Assembly: GCF_020731285.1 (NCBI RefSeq)
Contig: NZ_JAJFOW010000001.1
Location: 248,001 to 312,000, forward strand
Direction of reading: 5' to 3'
DNA length: 64,000 bases
DNA from: Cohnella baijiui
Lineage (GTDB): Bacteria; Bacillota; Bacilli; Paenibacillales; Paenibacillaceae
Positions within the stretch are counted from its first letter, which is position 1; each line of letters begins with the position of its first letter. Made by a program: the position numbers and the translations under genes. The notes beneath the pieces are model-generated. The model was given only the letters and a program-made list of their open reading frames with translations. It ran no database searches and had not been told where the DNA came from. Of the stretch, positions 27,289-37,053 are shown one piece after another.

Positions 27289-27879
27289 CTATGGAACGAG
27301 ATGCTTTTCGTATTTGCTGTAGCTGCCGTTCGCGATTTCTCCCAATCCCGCGTAACGATAACCGAGCCTCCGATAGAAGTCGTTCAACACCGGATTGCCG
27401 GCCAGACAATCGAGCCGGATGCGGTTCTTGCCCGGGAAACGGACTTCGGACTCGACCCAGCGCATGATCCGCTCGCCCAGCCCTTCGCCCGCATAAGCCC
27501 GCTCGACGGCCAGCCGGTGCAAATAGATCGTGCCTTCGTGTCCTTCCTCACCCCACAGGCTTCGGTCCCAACTACTCGGCTCGCGGAGCAGCATGACGAT
27601 CCCGGCGATGTCCGCCGCGTCTCCCTTCCGGTAGACGTACACGTCGCCTCGCGCGATCGCCTCGACCGTCCGATGGGAATCTTCGCCGTACAGCAGCCCT
27701 TGCCACTGCGTCGAGCCTCTGCCGCGGAACCACTCCGCGGTGCGCTGGAGCAGTTGCATGATCTCCTCCGCGTCCTCCTGCTCCGCGATGATGGCGCGGA
27801 AGCCGGCGCCTGCATCGCCGGTATTTCCCGCGTGAGTCCTTTCCCTTTCCCTTTCGTCCGTCTTTCGAAGTTCTCCCAT
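27289..27879 (-). CDS. GNAT family N-acetyltransferase, 196 aa
   Basis: The first ~25 residues are a charged, low-complexity leader (ERERERTHAGNTGDAG) encoded by GGAAAG-type repeats. The GNAT domain then follows: AEEIMQLLQRTAEWFRGRGS, HEGTIYLHRLAVERAYAGEG (acetyl-CoA loop), and RIRLDCLAGNPVLNDFYRRL. The C-terminal part is close in pattern to the truncated GNAT at 16,986-17,225, suggesting a shared subfamily. Substrate unknown. Confidence 0.8.
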   Translation of the reverse strand: MGELRKTDERERERTHAGNTGDAGAGFRAIIAEQEDAEEIMQLLQRTAEWFRGRGSTQWQGLLYGEDSHRTVEAIARGDVYVYRKGDAADIAGIVMLLREPSSWDRSLWGEEGHEGTIYLHRLAVERAYAGEGLGERIMRWVESEVRFPGKNRIRLDCLAGNPVLNDFYRRLGYRYAGLGEIANGSYSKYEKHLVP

Positions 27880-27956
27880 GATTGAGCCCCCGTTCTAGGA
27901 TGGCATGACAAACCTACCATTCTATGATGCCACGACCGGCCTTTCGGCGCAAAAGC

Positions 27957-27988
27957 AAAAGCATCGCGGCCCGTTCGCCGCGATGCTT
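27957..27988 (-). terminator. Terminator after the ZnT9-like CDF gene
   Basis: AAGCATCGCGGC (27959-27970) pairs with GCCGCGATGCTT (27977-27988); the minus-strand continuation is TTGCTTTTG. Confidence 0.75.
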
Positions 27989-28001
27989 GTCCGTCTGCCG
28001 T

Positions 28002-28991
28002 TCATTCCCCCGCCGGAGCGCGCCAAGTTTGCACGTCGTTGTCTTCGATGATGCCGAGCGTGACGTCCGCGATATCCGGATCGCTGAGAAGCCGGTCGCG
28101 GATCGCGAACTTGATGTCATCGGCCTCGGCCAGCGTCAGCCCTTTCTTCAGCTCGATCATTGCCTCCACATGGACGTAGCGTCCCTCTTGGACGATGCGC
28201 ATTTGGTTGATGTCGACGACCGAAGCGTCCGACAGGATCATCGTGGCGACCTTGTCCTCGACCTCCTTCGGCGCGGAGACGCCGATGAGGCCGACCATGT
28301 TGTCGTAGCCGACGCGGAAAGCGACGAAGATCATAAGCAAGCCGATCAGGACGGTCGCCAGTCCGTCAATCGCGTGAAACGAGCTGAACGACGTCACGAG
28401 AACCGCGATCAGCGCGAGCAGCGCGCCGCTCGTCGCTACGAGGTCCTCGTAAAAGACGAGCCTCGTCGGGGGCGCCGCGCGCTTGACGTGACGGAACGCG
28501 CCGAGGTAGATCGACCCGCCTTTGACGTCTACACGCGCTTCCTTGATGATCTCTTTCATCGCTTTGACGAGTACGAAGCCGTCGACGGCAAGGGAGAGCA
28601 CCAGCACGCCCAGATTAATCCAGACGCCCTTTGCCGCGGCCGGATGCCGAATCAGATGAAGCCCCTCCTTGATCGTCTCGTACGCCATGATCGTCACGAC
28701 GATGACCGCGATCATGCAAAAGAGGTTCACTACCCGGCCAAAGCCGGTCGGAAAGCGTTTCGTGGCCTGCTTTTCCGCCAGCACGCTGCCCGTAAAGACA
28801 AAGCCCTGATTGACGGCGTCGGCGACCGAGTGCATCGTCGACGCGAACATCGCGCCGCTGCCGGTCATAAACGCGGCGATGCCTTTGACGATCGCCAGGC
28901 CGGCGTTACCCAGGGCGGCCGTTCCGGAGGAAGTGTTGCCTTTTTTGATCAGCGCAAAAAAAGAAGGGGACGACGGACGGACGGCGTTCAA
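28002..28991 (-). CDS. Cation diffusion facilitator, ZnT9/Slc30a9-like branch
   Basis: The 329-aa protein starts at a TTG with AAAGGAG 9 bases upstream; a longer upstream frame lacks a site. Membrane domain: GNAGLAIVKGIAAFMTGSGA, TM2 metal site HSVADAVNQG (HxxxD), the conserved EKQATKRFPTGFGR loop, and TM5 FYEDLVATSGALLAL. The C-terminal cytoplasmic domain (VVDINQMRIVQEGRYVHVEA) is followed by a second short repeat. This branch is a divergent CDF group; zinc is the likely substrate by family, not by direct evidence. Confidence 0.85.
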   Translation of the reverse strand: MNAVRPSSPSFFALIKKGNTSSGTAALGNAGLAIVKGIAAFMTGSGAMFASTMHSVADAVNQGFVFTGSVLAEKQATKRFPTGFGRVVNLFCMIAVIVVTIMAYETIKEGLHLIRHPAAAKGVWINLGVLVLSLAVDGFVLVKAMKEIIKEARVDVKGGSIYLGAFRHVKRAAPPTRLVFYEDLVATSGALLALIAVLVTSFSSFHAIDGLATVLIGLLMIFVAFRVGYDNMVGLIGVSAPKEVEDKVATMILSDASVVDINQMRIVQEGRYVHVEAMIELKKGLTLAEADDIKFAIRDRLLSDPDIADVTLGIIEDNDVQTWRAPAGE

Positions 28992-29105
28992 GCTTATCGC
29001 TCCTTTGGTTGGAAAAAATGGACTGCGATTCCTAGATGGTATTGCCTGCGGCCACGCGAACGATACCGGATCCGCTCGCGCCGCTTCCACGTGAACCGCC
29101 GGACC

Positions 29106-29453
29106 CTAAGCGAAATCCCGCCACTGGTAGTCGGCCGACAGAACGCCTGCCGCCGGCTCCGTGGAGGACCAGGATGGTCCGGTCGCAGCGTCGGGCTGCT
29201 TGAAGCAGACCAAATTGTCATGCAGGCCGAAAGCGCGGCAAATGTCGGGACGGGCCGGGTGAATTCCGCATTTGTCTTCGTCCTGATCGAAGAAGATGCA
29301 AGTGCCGAAAAAACGCAGCTGATCCTTGAGTTTGTCGCGATCCCCGCTCGGCATCGCGCGAACGTACCTGCGAATGCGCTTCAAATCCGACCCGGTGACC
29401 GGTACCGGTCCGCAGCACATGCCCCTGCAGCCTCGACAAGGCAGTTGCGGCAT
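29106..29453 (-). CDS. YkgJ-family cysteine-cluster protein
   Basis: The 115-aa protein uses the second of two adjacent ATGs, which is 6 bases from GGAGG. It starts with CRGCRGMCCGPVPVTGSDL and continues with CIFFDQDEDKCGIHPARPDI and CRAFG, the eight-Cys pattern of the zinc- or iron-chelating YkgJ (UPF0153) family. These cytoplasmic proteins have no settled function. The gene follows the 51-bp repeat region on its upstream side. Confidence 0.8.
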   Translation of the reverse strand: MPQLPCRGCRGMCCGPVPVTGSDLKRIRRYVRAMPSGDRDKLKDQLRFFGTCIFFDQDEDKCGIHPARPDICRAFGLHDNLVCFKQPDAATGPSWSSTEPAAGVLSADYQWRDFA

Positions 29454-29529
29454 CATCAACCTCCATTCCCTCTTGACTTTCAAGAGTAAATATGGTATGA
29501 TTTTATGTCGATAATATAAATAATCTTAC

Positions 29530-29771
29530 CATGCTTTTCCTTCCTTTTCAACCTGATCGATTGCAACTTTCGAAGCAGCCGCCATCCGCGCCGCGGATTC
29601 AGGCTGTTTTTTTGATGCCCGCATCCCCGTGTTCCCTTGGCGCCATGCAGGCATTAGCGCCCGATCCAAAAGGCATAACGCACCGCCATGCGACAGTTGC
29701 TTCCATTCCCCTTCGGGCTGATTTGTTCCCTATTACGAACAACATAAACTTCTTTGCCTCGAAATGGCCGT
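29530..29771. other. Intergenic region left of the 51-bp repeats
   Basis: Moderately AT-rich, no supported gene. It presumably holds the promoter of the ykgJ-type gene transcribed leftwards: AT-rich TATTATCGAC near 29506-29515. Confidence 0.35.
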
Positions 29772-29996
29772 ATTGTTCGATTTTTCGAATACAAAAGACC
29801 TCTTTCGCCGAATACACCGGATCCTGTTCGTTTTTTCGAATACAAAAGACCTCTAACGACGAATACACGGGATTATATTCGTTTTTTCGAATACAAAAAG
29901 ACTTCTTTCGCCGAATACACGGGATCCTGTTCGATTTTTCGAATACAAAAGACCTCTTTCGCCGCATTCACGGAATACTGTTCGTTTTTCCATACT
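29772..29996. repeat. Tandem 51-bp repeat, four copies plus a partial
   Basis: The anchor TTCGAATACAAAAGACCTCT recurs at 29784, 29835, 29886 (one base extra inside) and 29938, and a fifth degenerate copy starts at about 29988. The unit is 51 bp and contains GAATACA twice, the palindrome TTCGAA and a T-run. Because 51 is a multiple of three, both strands show apparent ORFs with 17-residue periodicity, but the extra A in copy 3 breaks the frame and no ribosome binding site is present. Judged non-coding. Confidence 0.85.
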
Positions 29997-30065
29997 TATT
30001 CTTCCAATTTCGTGAATGTAGAATCGTTCCTGCTTGAAATGATGGATCAGCGGCGGTTTTTTCCG

Positions 30066-30088
30066 AAAAAAAACCGCGCAGAGCGCGG
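30066..30088 (-). terminator. Terminator after the arsR-type gene
   Basis: On the minus strand CCGCGC, a three-base loop and GCGCGG are followed by eight T. Confidence 0.85.
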
Positions 30089-30126
30089 CGGGACCGGACA
30101 ACGCCGTCTGGGCGTGTCCGCGTCGT

Positions 30127-30513
30127 TCATTTGTGCTTCAGATGCTCGTACGTCACGTGAAAGATTTCCGAGATATGGGCATCGTCCAACGAATAATACA
30201 CCGTCTTGCCGACCTTGCGCCGCTTCACCATGCGCACGTTGCGCAAATAGCGCAGCTGGTGAGAAACGGCGGACTGCCCCATATCGAGCAGCACGGACAG
30301 GTCGTGGACGCACAGCTCCTGCTGAAGCAGCGCTCCGATCAGCTTGACTCTTGTCGGATCGCCCAGCGCGCGGAACCATTCCGCCATCTCCGAGATGGAC
30401 GACTCGTCCAGCATTTGCGAGCGGATCGCCTTGAGGTCGGCCTCGGTGCCGCCGCACGTTTCCTCGCACTCCTCCAACGACGGTTGTTCGACTGGTTGCT
30501 CCAGTTTTTCCAT
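30127..30513 (-). CDS. ArsR/SmtB-family Zn/Cd-sensing repressor with two potential metal sites
   Basis: A 128-aa winged-helix repressor. Helix-turn-helix: VHDLSVLLDMGQSAVSHQLR. The C-terminal helix has Asp111-x-His113-x10-His124-x2-His127, the alpha5 zinc site of SmtB/CzrA. In addition Cys16 and Cys20 in the N-terminal arm, plus Cys68 in ELCVHD, could form a CadC-like alpha3N site, although the CadC ELCVCD motif has His in place of the second Cys. It is divergent from the Zn/Cd ATPase gene, whose promoter carries a matching operator. Metal binding would release DNA and induce efflux. ATG at 30513 follows AAGGAAGTGA. Confidence 0.9.
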   Translation of the reverse strand: MEKLEQPVEQPSLEECEETCGGTEADLKAIRSQMLDESSISEMAEWFRALGDPTRVKLIGALLQQELCVHDLSVLLDMGQSAVSHQLRYLRNVRMVKRRKVGKTVYYSLDDAHISEIFHVTYEHLKHK

Positions 30514-30520
30514 TTCGGCT

Positions 30521-30625
30521 TCACTTCCTTCTTCTGCGGTATAGAGACACCACGATCGCCGCGACGATCAGGAGGCCGATGACGAACGTCACGGTCGCCG
30601 CCGGCGAAAATTCGGACTCGCCCAT
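30521..30625 (-). CDS. Small single-pass membrane protein, 34 aa
   Basis: A short ORF with AAGGAAG 12 bases before the ATG encodes MGESEFSPAATVTFV, continues through a hydrophobic helix (about residues 12-28, rich in Val, Ile, Leu and Ala) and ends YRRRRK. This is a small N-out, C-in type membrane peptide with a basic cytoplasmic tail. It ends 7 bases before the ArsR-type ATG and must be cotranscribed with it. No family recognised; it could modulate the divergent ATPase or be a leader-type ORF. Confidence 0.6.
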   Translation of the reverse strand: MGESEFSPAATVTFVIGLLIVAAIVVSLYRRRRK

Positions 30626-30743
30626 GGTTGCGAACAACTTCCTTTCGAGACTTGAAATAGTTCCATTATAACGGGAAAACGATGCTTCGCGCACGTCCCG
30701 AATGTGATCATAAAAAATGGGGCATCGTGAATCGGATTGGAAA

Positions 30744-30773
30744 TTGACAATGGCTGCCGTTTTGTCATATCAT
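30744..30773 (+). promoter_or_regulatory. Promoter of the Zn/Cd ATPase gene
   Basis: TTGACA (30744-30749) and TATCAT (30768-30773), spacer 18 bases. The operator listed next overlaps the -10 and transcription start. Confidence 0.75.
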
Positions 30774-30794
30774 ATGAACATATATTCATATGTT
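30769..30794 (+). promoter_or_regulatory. SmtB/CzrA-type 12-2-12 operator
   Basis: ATCATATGAACA, a 2-base centre and TATTCATATGTT form the classic imperfect 12-2-12 dyad of ArsR/SmtB repressors (core TGAACA...TATTCA). The adjacent ArsR-type protein is the obvious ligand. Confidence 0.8.
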
Positions 30795-30816
30795 ATTTGG
30801 AAACGGAGGGTTTCCT

Positions 30817-33075
<2,259 letters not shown>

Positions 33076-33105
33076 CGAGCCGTCCGCCGTCGCGGTCCCA
33101 ACGAG

Positions 33106-33148
33106 CAAGCGCCCCTTCCCGGATGCGGGGAGGGGCGCTTGGCCTTTT
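33106..33148 (+). terminator. Terminator after the Zn/Cd ATPase gene
   Basis: CAAGCGCCCC and GGGGCGCTTG arms (33106-33115 and 33132-33141), extended inward by TCCC/GGGG, then CCTTTTC. Confidence 0.85.
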
Positions 33149-33192
33149 CATCGATCAGCTCGATCCGTCGGGGGTGCAGGTCCGTCAAGCGT

Positions 33193-33819
33193 TCAGGACT
33201 CGAGGCCGTGCTCCTCGCGGATGCGGTACAGTCCCTGGATCAGCAAATCGGCCGGGTCGCGGTTCAGCAGGAAATGCGCCATCAAAATATGGAGCGGCAT
33301 GGCGCAAACGTTGTTCCCTTCGCGGATGGCCGGGAAGCCGGCCTCCAGCACCGGTCCGTGCTCCTCGTGCAAGTCGAGGTCGACGTGGACGGGTTCGGGG
33401 GCGAACTCCTCGCGCACGGCCTGGGCGCAATGCGGCACAATCTGCTTATCGATGAGCGCTTTGGCTTCGTCTTCGGATTGCGGGGGCCGCGGCAGCAGTA
33501 CGCTCTCCGGCGATTTCATCAAGTCTACGAAGAAAGACGAGATCCAAAGCGACGGATCCTGCTTCGTCTGGAACGTGGCGAGCATCTCGCGCAGGAAAAA
33601 GCCGGTGACGTAGGCTTGTCCTTCGGGGGATTTGACCTGGTAGCTGAAAATCGGTCCGTAGACGTCATGCTTCAGCACCTGTCCCTCCACTTCGTGATCG
33701 TCGAACCGGACTTTGAGAGCTTGCAGACCGTTCCAATAAAGAGCGGCTACCAGCTCGTTCGCTTTGTCCTGATCCGTTGCGGCGCCTTGCGCGTCCGGCT
33801 GTTGGTTATCGGTTGTCAT
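33193..33819 (-). CDS. Conserved-looking cytoplasmic protein of unknown function, 208 aa
   Basis: The ATG at 33819 has GGGTG and GGGAGG upstream; an in-frame start 36 bases further up is less likely. The first 25 residues are Gln/Asp-rich and probably disordered. The rest is soluble and acidic, with segments LKVRFDDHEVEGQVLKHDVY, EGQAYVTGFFLREMLATFQT, and VHVDLDLHEEHGPVLEAGFP, followed by a helical C terminus. No signal peptide or helix of membrane type. I recognise no family. Upstream of it lies the ycgR-ycgQ-like operon, with a 60-base gap from ycgQ. Confidence 0.6.
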   Translation of the reverse strand: MTTDNQQPDAQGAATDQDKANELVAALYWNGLQALKVRFDDHEVEGQVLKHDVYGPIFSYQVKSPEGQAYVTGFFLREMLATFQTKQDPSLWISSFFVDLMKSPESVLLPRPPQSEDEAKALIDKQIVPHCAQAVREEFAPEPVHVDLDLHEEHGPVLEAGFPAIREGNNVCAMPLHILMAHFLLNRDPADLLIQGLYRIREEHGLES

Positions 33820-33879
33820 GTTATCATCACCCTGCCTCCCATCATAGCATCCCATGGCGCGAAGCGAAAGCGCTCTTTG

Positions 33880-34878
33880 TCAAAACGTGCGGTATACATA
33901 CGGATCCTTGGGCGGCTCGATCCGTTCCCAGGACGTGACGCGGAGCACGGGAATCGTCTGCTTGAACGGCTGATACAGCTCGGAATCCAGCCTCCCTCGA
34001 ACGCGGACCCAGTCGTCGTTGCGAAGGACCGTTCCCTTCGGGAAATCGACCAGCATGCCGAAGACGCCCGAATCCGCGACGCAGTGGATAAAGCCGAACC
34101 GGAAGACGAAATATTGCTCTCCGCTGACGCCCTCCCCTTTGTAGGCAAAGCCGTCGAACGACAGCGTTTTGCCGATGAAGTCGTTCGCGAAATTGTAGAC
34201 GACTTCCATCCCTTTCAAGTAATTGGCGTCGTTGAGCGCGATGTCGCCCATCTTCGCGAATTCGGCCAGCTCTTTGCTTTTGACCTTGTCGTAGCCTTCC
34301 TTGCCGTAGAACACACTCGTGTCCGGCCGGAGGAACTGGTGGTAGCCGGGGTCCTTCTGACGCTCCTCCATCGCGGGGAAGGAGAAGCCCTTGGCCGTGA
34401 CGAAGCTGGAGTCGAGCGTCGCGACCGGCAGGAAAATGCCCGTCAGGATCGGAACCGCCAGCACCGCGTACGTGAAGGCGCGCCCCAGCTTCGACCGGGG
34501 CTCGTGCGAATGGCCGAAAGCGTCATGAGCGTGACCATGGAGCTCATGATCGTGGCCGTGGTGATCATGGTCGTGACCGTCATGCTCGCGGTCGTGACCG
34601 GAATGATTGTGGCCGTGACCATGGTGCCGATGGTCGTGAACGTTCGTCTCGCTAGCCGGCGCGGCATCCGCCGCCTCGCACGCCCGCTTAGCCGCTTCCG
34701 TCCGTTTTTCCTCGCGATAAACGAGTATGAATTGATACAGTCCGAGAAAGCCGAGCAGGACGATCGCGCTGATCGACAGATAGGCGTATTTCATGTTGAT
34801 GTATTTGTCGATATCCCCGGTGCGGTGGAGCAGCAAAAAGAGAAACGCGAAACCGAACAAAATGGCGAAGCGGATCAT
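33880..34878 (-). CDS. TIGR03943-type membrane protein (YcgQ-like) with His-rich loop
   Basis: The 332-aa protein starts at ATG 34878 (GGAGG 8 bases upstream), overlapping the stop of the permease gene by 4 bases; a much longer open frame upstream is only a shadow of that permease. Two N-terminal membrane helices (AILFGFAFLFLLLHRTGD; YLSISAIVLLGFLGLYQFIL) are followed by a His/Asp/Gly-rich loop at about 80-128, a third helix (AFTYAVLAVPILTGIFLP) and a large extracytoplasmic domain. It is the partner of the UPF0718 permease, as YcgQ is of YcgR in B. subtilis. The His loop points to zinc or another divalent metal; the transported substrate is not established. Confidence 0.85.
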   Translation of the reverse strand: MIRFAILFGFAFLFLLLHRTGDIDKYINMKYAYLSISAIVLLGFLGLYQFILVYREEKRTEAAKRACEAADAAPASETNVHDHRHHGHGHNHSGHDREHDGHDHDHHGHDHELHGHAHDAFGHSHEPRSKLGRAFTYAVLAVPILTGIFLPVATLDSSFVTAKGFSFPAMEERQKDPGYHQFLRPDTSVFYGKEGYDKVKSKELAEFAKMGDIALNDANYLKGMEVVYNFANDFIGKTLSFDGFAYKGEGVSGEQYFVFRFGFIHCVADSGVFGMLVDFPKGTVLRNDDWVRVRGRLDSELYQPFKQTIPVLRVTSWERIEPPKDPYVYRTF

Positions 34879-35786
34879 CCGAACAACCTCCCTACGAGCA
34901 GCGATCCGGCGAGCGTAAAGACGACGACGAGTCCGATCAGCACCGCGACGAACCGCGCCCGGAAGGTCGCGAGCAGCATCAGCGTGTTTTTGATGTCGAT
35001 CATCGGGCCGAACACCAGAAACGCCGACAGCGATCCGACCGTGAAGCTGCTGCGGAACGAAGAAGCGATAAAGGCGTCCGCCTCGGAGCAGAGCGACATG
35101 ACGAAGGCGAGCGCGATCATGACGAGCGAGGAGCGCAGCGGATCGCTTCCCAGGTGCAGCAGCGTGGAGGTCGGCACGAACGTCTGCATCGATGCCGCGA
35201 GGAAGGCGCCGATCACGAGATATTTGCCGACGGAGAAAAATTCCTCGATCGCGTGAGAGACGACCTCGCCGAGCTTGGCCCCGAGCGTCCGCGCGTCCAA
35301 GGGCGGCGGGATCTCCACGCCCGGCTCCAGCGAAGCGGCGACCGGCGCTTCGTTCCGCATGGGCAGCTTCGGATAAAGGAACGACAGAATGAAGGCAACG
35401 AAAAACGCGACGGCGACGGCTAATCCCGCGCGGATGCCGACCATGCGCCAGTCGTTGCCGAAGGCGATGTAGGTGGCGAACAGCACGACCGGATTGATGA
35501 TCGGACCGGTCAGCATGAAGGCGATGCCCGCGTGCAGCGGCACGCCTTTGAGGAGCAGCCGGCGGGTGATCGGAACGATGCCGCATTCGCAAGCCGGAAA
35601 CAGGACGCCCACGCCGCAGCCGAGCATCGTCGACAGGAGCCGGTTTTTCGGCATGACTCGCGCGATCCAGCGCTCGGTAAGAAACATCTGAATGAGGCCC
35701 GAAACGAGGACCCCGACCAGCACGAACGGGATGGCTTCCATCACCATGCTGATAAAGATCGTATTCAGCTGCAAAAAGGTATTCAT
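34875..35786 (-). CDS. UPF0718/DUF318 permease (YcgR-like)
   Basis: The 303-aa integral membrane protein starts at ATG 35786 with GGGAGG upstream. About eight helices; family motif GVGVLFPACECGIVPITRRL near 75-95 (Cys-x-Cys) and a second half with VMSLCSEADAFIASSFRSSF and LVFGPMIDIKNTLML. Related permeases (ArsP, YraQ) export organoarsenicals or unknown solutes. It is translationally coupled to the YcgQ-like protein, forming a two-gene operon from the promoter upstream. Confidence 0.85.
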   Translation of the reverse strand: MNTFLQLNTIFISMVMEAIPFVLVGVLVSGLIQMFLTERWIARVMPKNRLLSTMLGCGVGVLFPACECGIVPITRRLLLKGVPLHAGIAFMLTGPIINPVVLFATYIAFGNDWRMVGIRAGLAVAVAFFVAFILSFLYPKLPMRNEAPVAASLEPGVEIPPPLDARTLGAKLGEVVSHAIEEFFSVGKYLVIGAFLAASMQTFVPTSTLLHLGSDPLRSSLVMIALAFVMSLCSEADAFIASSFRSSFTVGSLSAFLVFGPMIDIKNTLMLLATFRARFVAVLIGLVVVFTLAGSLLVGRLFG

Positions 35787-35829
35787 GACGGCCTCCCTGC
35801 CGTTTTTCCGTTTGGGAATGTATGCCTCC

Positions 35830-35857
35830 ATTATGAAAGATTCGCCCGAAATCGCAA
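35830..35857 (-). promoter_or_regulatory. Likely promoter of the ycgR-ycgQ-like operon
   Basis: Minus strand TTGCGA (35857-35852), 16-base spacer, CATAAT (35835-35830), about 45 bases before the ATG. No Zur-like palindrome was seen around it. Confidence 0.5.
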
Positions 35858-35947
35858 CCGCAGCGCAGCCTCCTGATTTCACCATTGCTTTTTCGGACGG
35901 CGGGCAGTAAGATATTGGAGCTTGATTTCGAACGATACGGAAGGAAC

Positions 35948-36886
35948 ATGACTTTGCAAGCTACGAATCCCAAACCGCCGATCGCCCCCATGATCCCGCT
36001 GATCGTCGGCATGATCGCCATCTCGTTCGCGCCCATCCTCGTCCGGTATTCGCATGCGCCGGTATCCGTCCAGGGCATGTGGCGCATGCTGTTCACGATC
36101 GCGGTCATGCTGCCGTTCGGCCGCAAGCAGCTCGGCTCCTTGCGCGACGTTTCCCGCAAAGACTGGCTGCTGCTCTTCGTCGCCGGCTTTTTTCTGGCGC
36201 TGCACTTTTTGCTCTGGATGGCTTCGCTCGATTACACGTCGATCGCGAGCTCGACGATCATCCTCTCGCTGGAGCCCGTCTTCGTCATGATCGGCGCCTA
36301 TTTCGTCTTCAGGGACCGGACGAACAAATGGGCGATGCTGGGCATGACGATCGCGCTCGCGGGCGCGGTCTGCGTCGGCTCGGGCGACTCCGGCGTGTCC
36401 GCGGACGCGATCCGGGGAGATCTGCTCTCGCTGGCCGGCACGCTCGCCGTCGCCGTCAACATGCTCGTCGCCAAGCGCATCCTGACACGGGTTCCGTCCT
36501 ACCTGTACAGCTTGGTAGCGTTCGCTGTAACCGGCTTCTGCTTCGCCGTCTACAACGTCTCGCTGGACTACGAGATGTTCGCCTATTCCGGCCGCGAATG
36601 GCTCGTCTTCGCGCTGCTCGCCGTCGTGCCGACCGTGTTCGGCCACATGATCTTCAACTGGCTGCTGTCCTACGTCAAAGCCGCCACCATCTCGATGTCC
36701 GTCCTAGCCGAGCCGGTCGGCGCCAGCATCCTCGGCATGCTGCTCTTCCGGGAAATGATCACCGGCTTCCAGCTTGCGGGCGGCGCCTGCGTCATCCTCG
36801 GCCTCATCCTGTATATGCGCTTTGAGAAGTCCTCGCCCGAAGCGGAAACGGCGCCGTCGCTGACGGCGGAGCATCCCGCCGGCTAA
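35948..36886 (+). CDS. EamA/DMT-family transporter
   Basis: A 312-aa protein with ten predicted membrane helices in two EamA repeats (IPLIVGMIAISFAPILVRYS; LDYTSIASSTIILSLEPVFV; second half VPTVFGHMIFNWLLSYVKAA and EPVGASILGMLLFREMITGF). Exporters of this family move amino acids or other metabolites; substrate unknown. The ATG at 35948 follows GGAAGGA at a rather short spacing. Transcribed divergently from the ycgR-like gene. Confidence 0.85.
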   Translation: MTLQATNPKPPIAPMIPLIVGMIAISFAPILVRYSHAPVSVQGMWRMLFTIAVMLPFGRKQLGSLRDVSRKDWLLLFVAGFFLALHFLLWMASLDYTSIASSTIILSLEPVFVMIGAYFVFRDRTNKWAMLGMTIALAGAVCVGSGDSGVSADAIRGDLLSLAGTLAVAVNMLVAKRILTRVPSYLYSLVAFAVTGFCFAVYNVSLDYEMFAYSGREWLVFALLAVVPTVFGHMIFNWLLSYVKAATISMSVLAEPVGASILGMLLFREMITGFQLAGGACVILGLILYMRFEKSSPEAETAPSLTAEHPAG

Positions 36887-36915
36887 ACGGGACGCATCCG
36901 GTCTCGATCCTCGGT

Positions 36916-36947
36916 CCGGCACGCCTTCGCGTGTCGGTTTTTTTTGG
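36916..36947 (+). terminator. Terminator after the EamA gene
   Basis: CCGGCACGC, loop CTTC, GCGTGTCGG, then eight T. Confidence 0.9.
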
Positions 36948-36990
36948 TCTAAAAAGGGAATGCGCCCTTCCCATTCTGCGCGATCCGGCC

Positions 36991-37019
36991 TATAATGATC
37001 TCGAGTGAGTGATTACTCG
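36991..37019 (+). promoter_or_regulatory. ABC-2 exporter promoter -10 and candidate TetR operator
   Basis: TATAAT (36991-36996) has no clear -35. Just downstream CGAGT (37002-37006) and ACTCG (37015-37019) bracket an 18-base dyad, CGAGTGAGTGATTACTCG, placed where a repressor would block initiation. The TetR gene three ORFs downstream is the natural candidate. Confidence 0.45.
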
Positions 37020-37053
37020 CTTTTTTATTACACCCAATAGGAGCGTGCATACG

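Noticed and set aside
29599..30347. Repeat-encoded proteins on either strand of the 51-bp array
   Set aside because: Frames arise because the unit is divisible by three; no ribosome binding site, and the inserted A breaks the frame.
34879..36159. Long N-terminal extension of the YcgQ-like protein
   Set aside because: Shadow of the ycgR-like and EamA genes; ATG at 34878 has a ribosome binding site and matches the family length.
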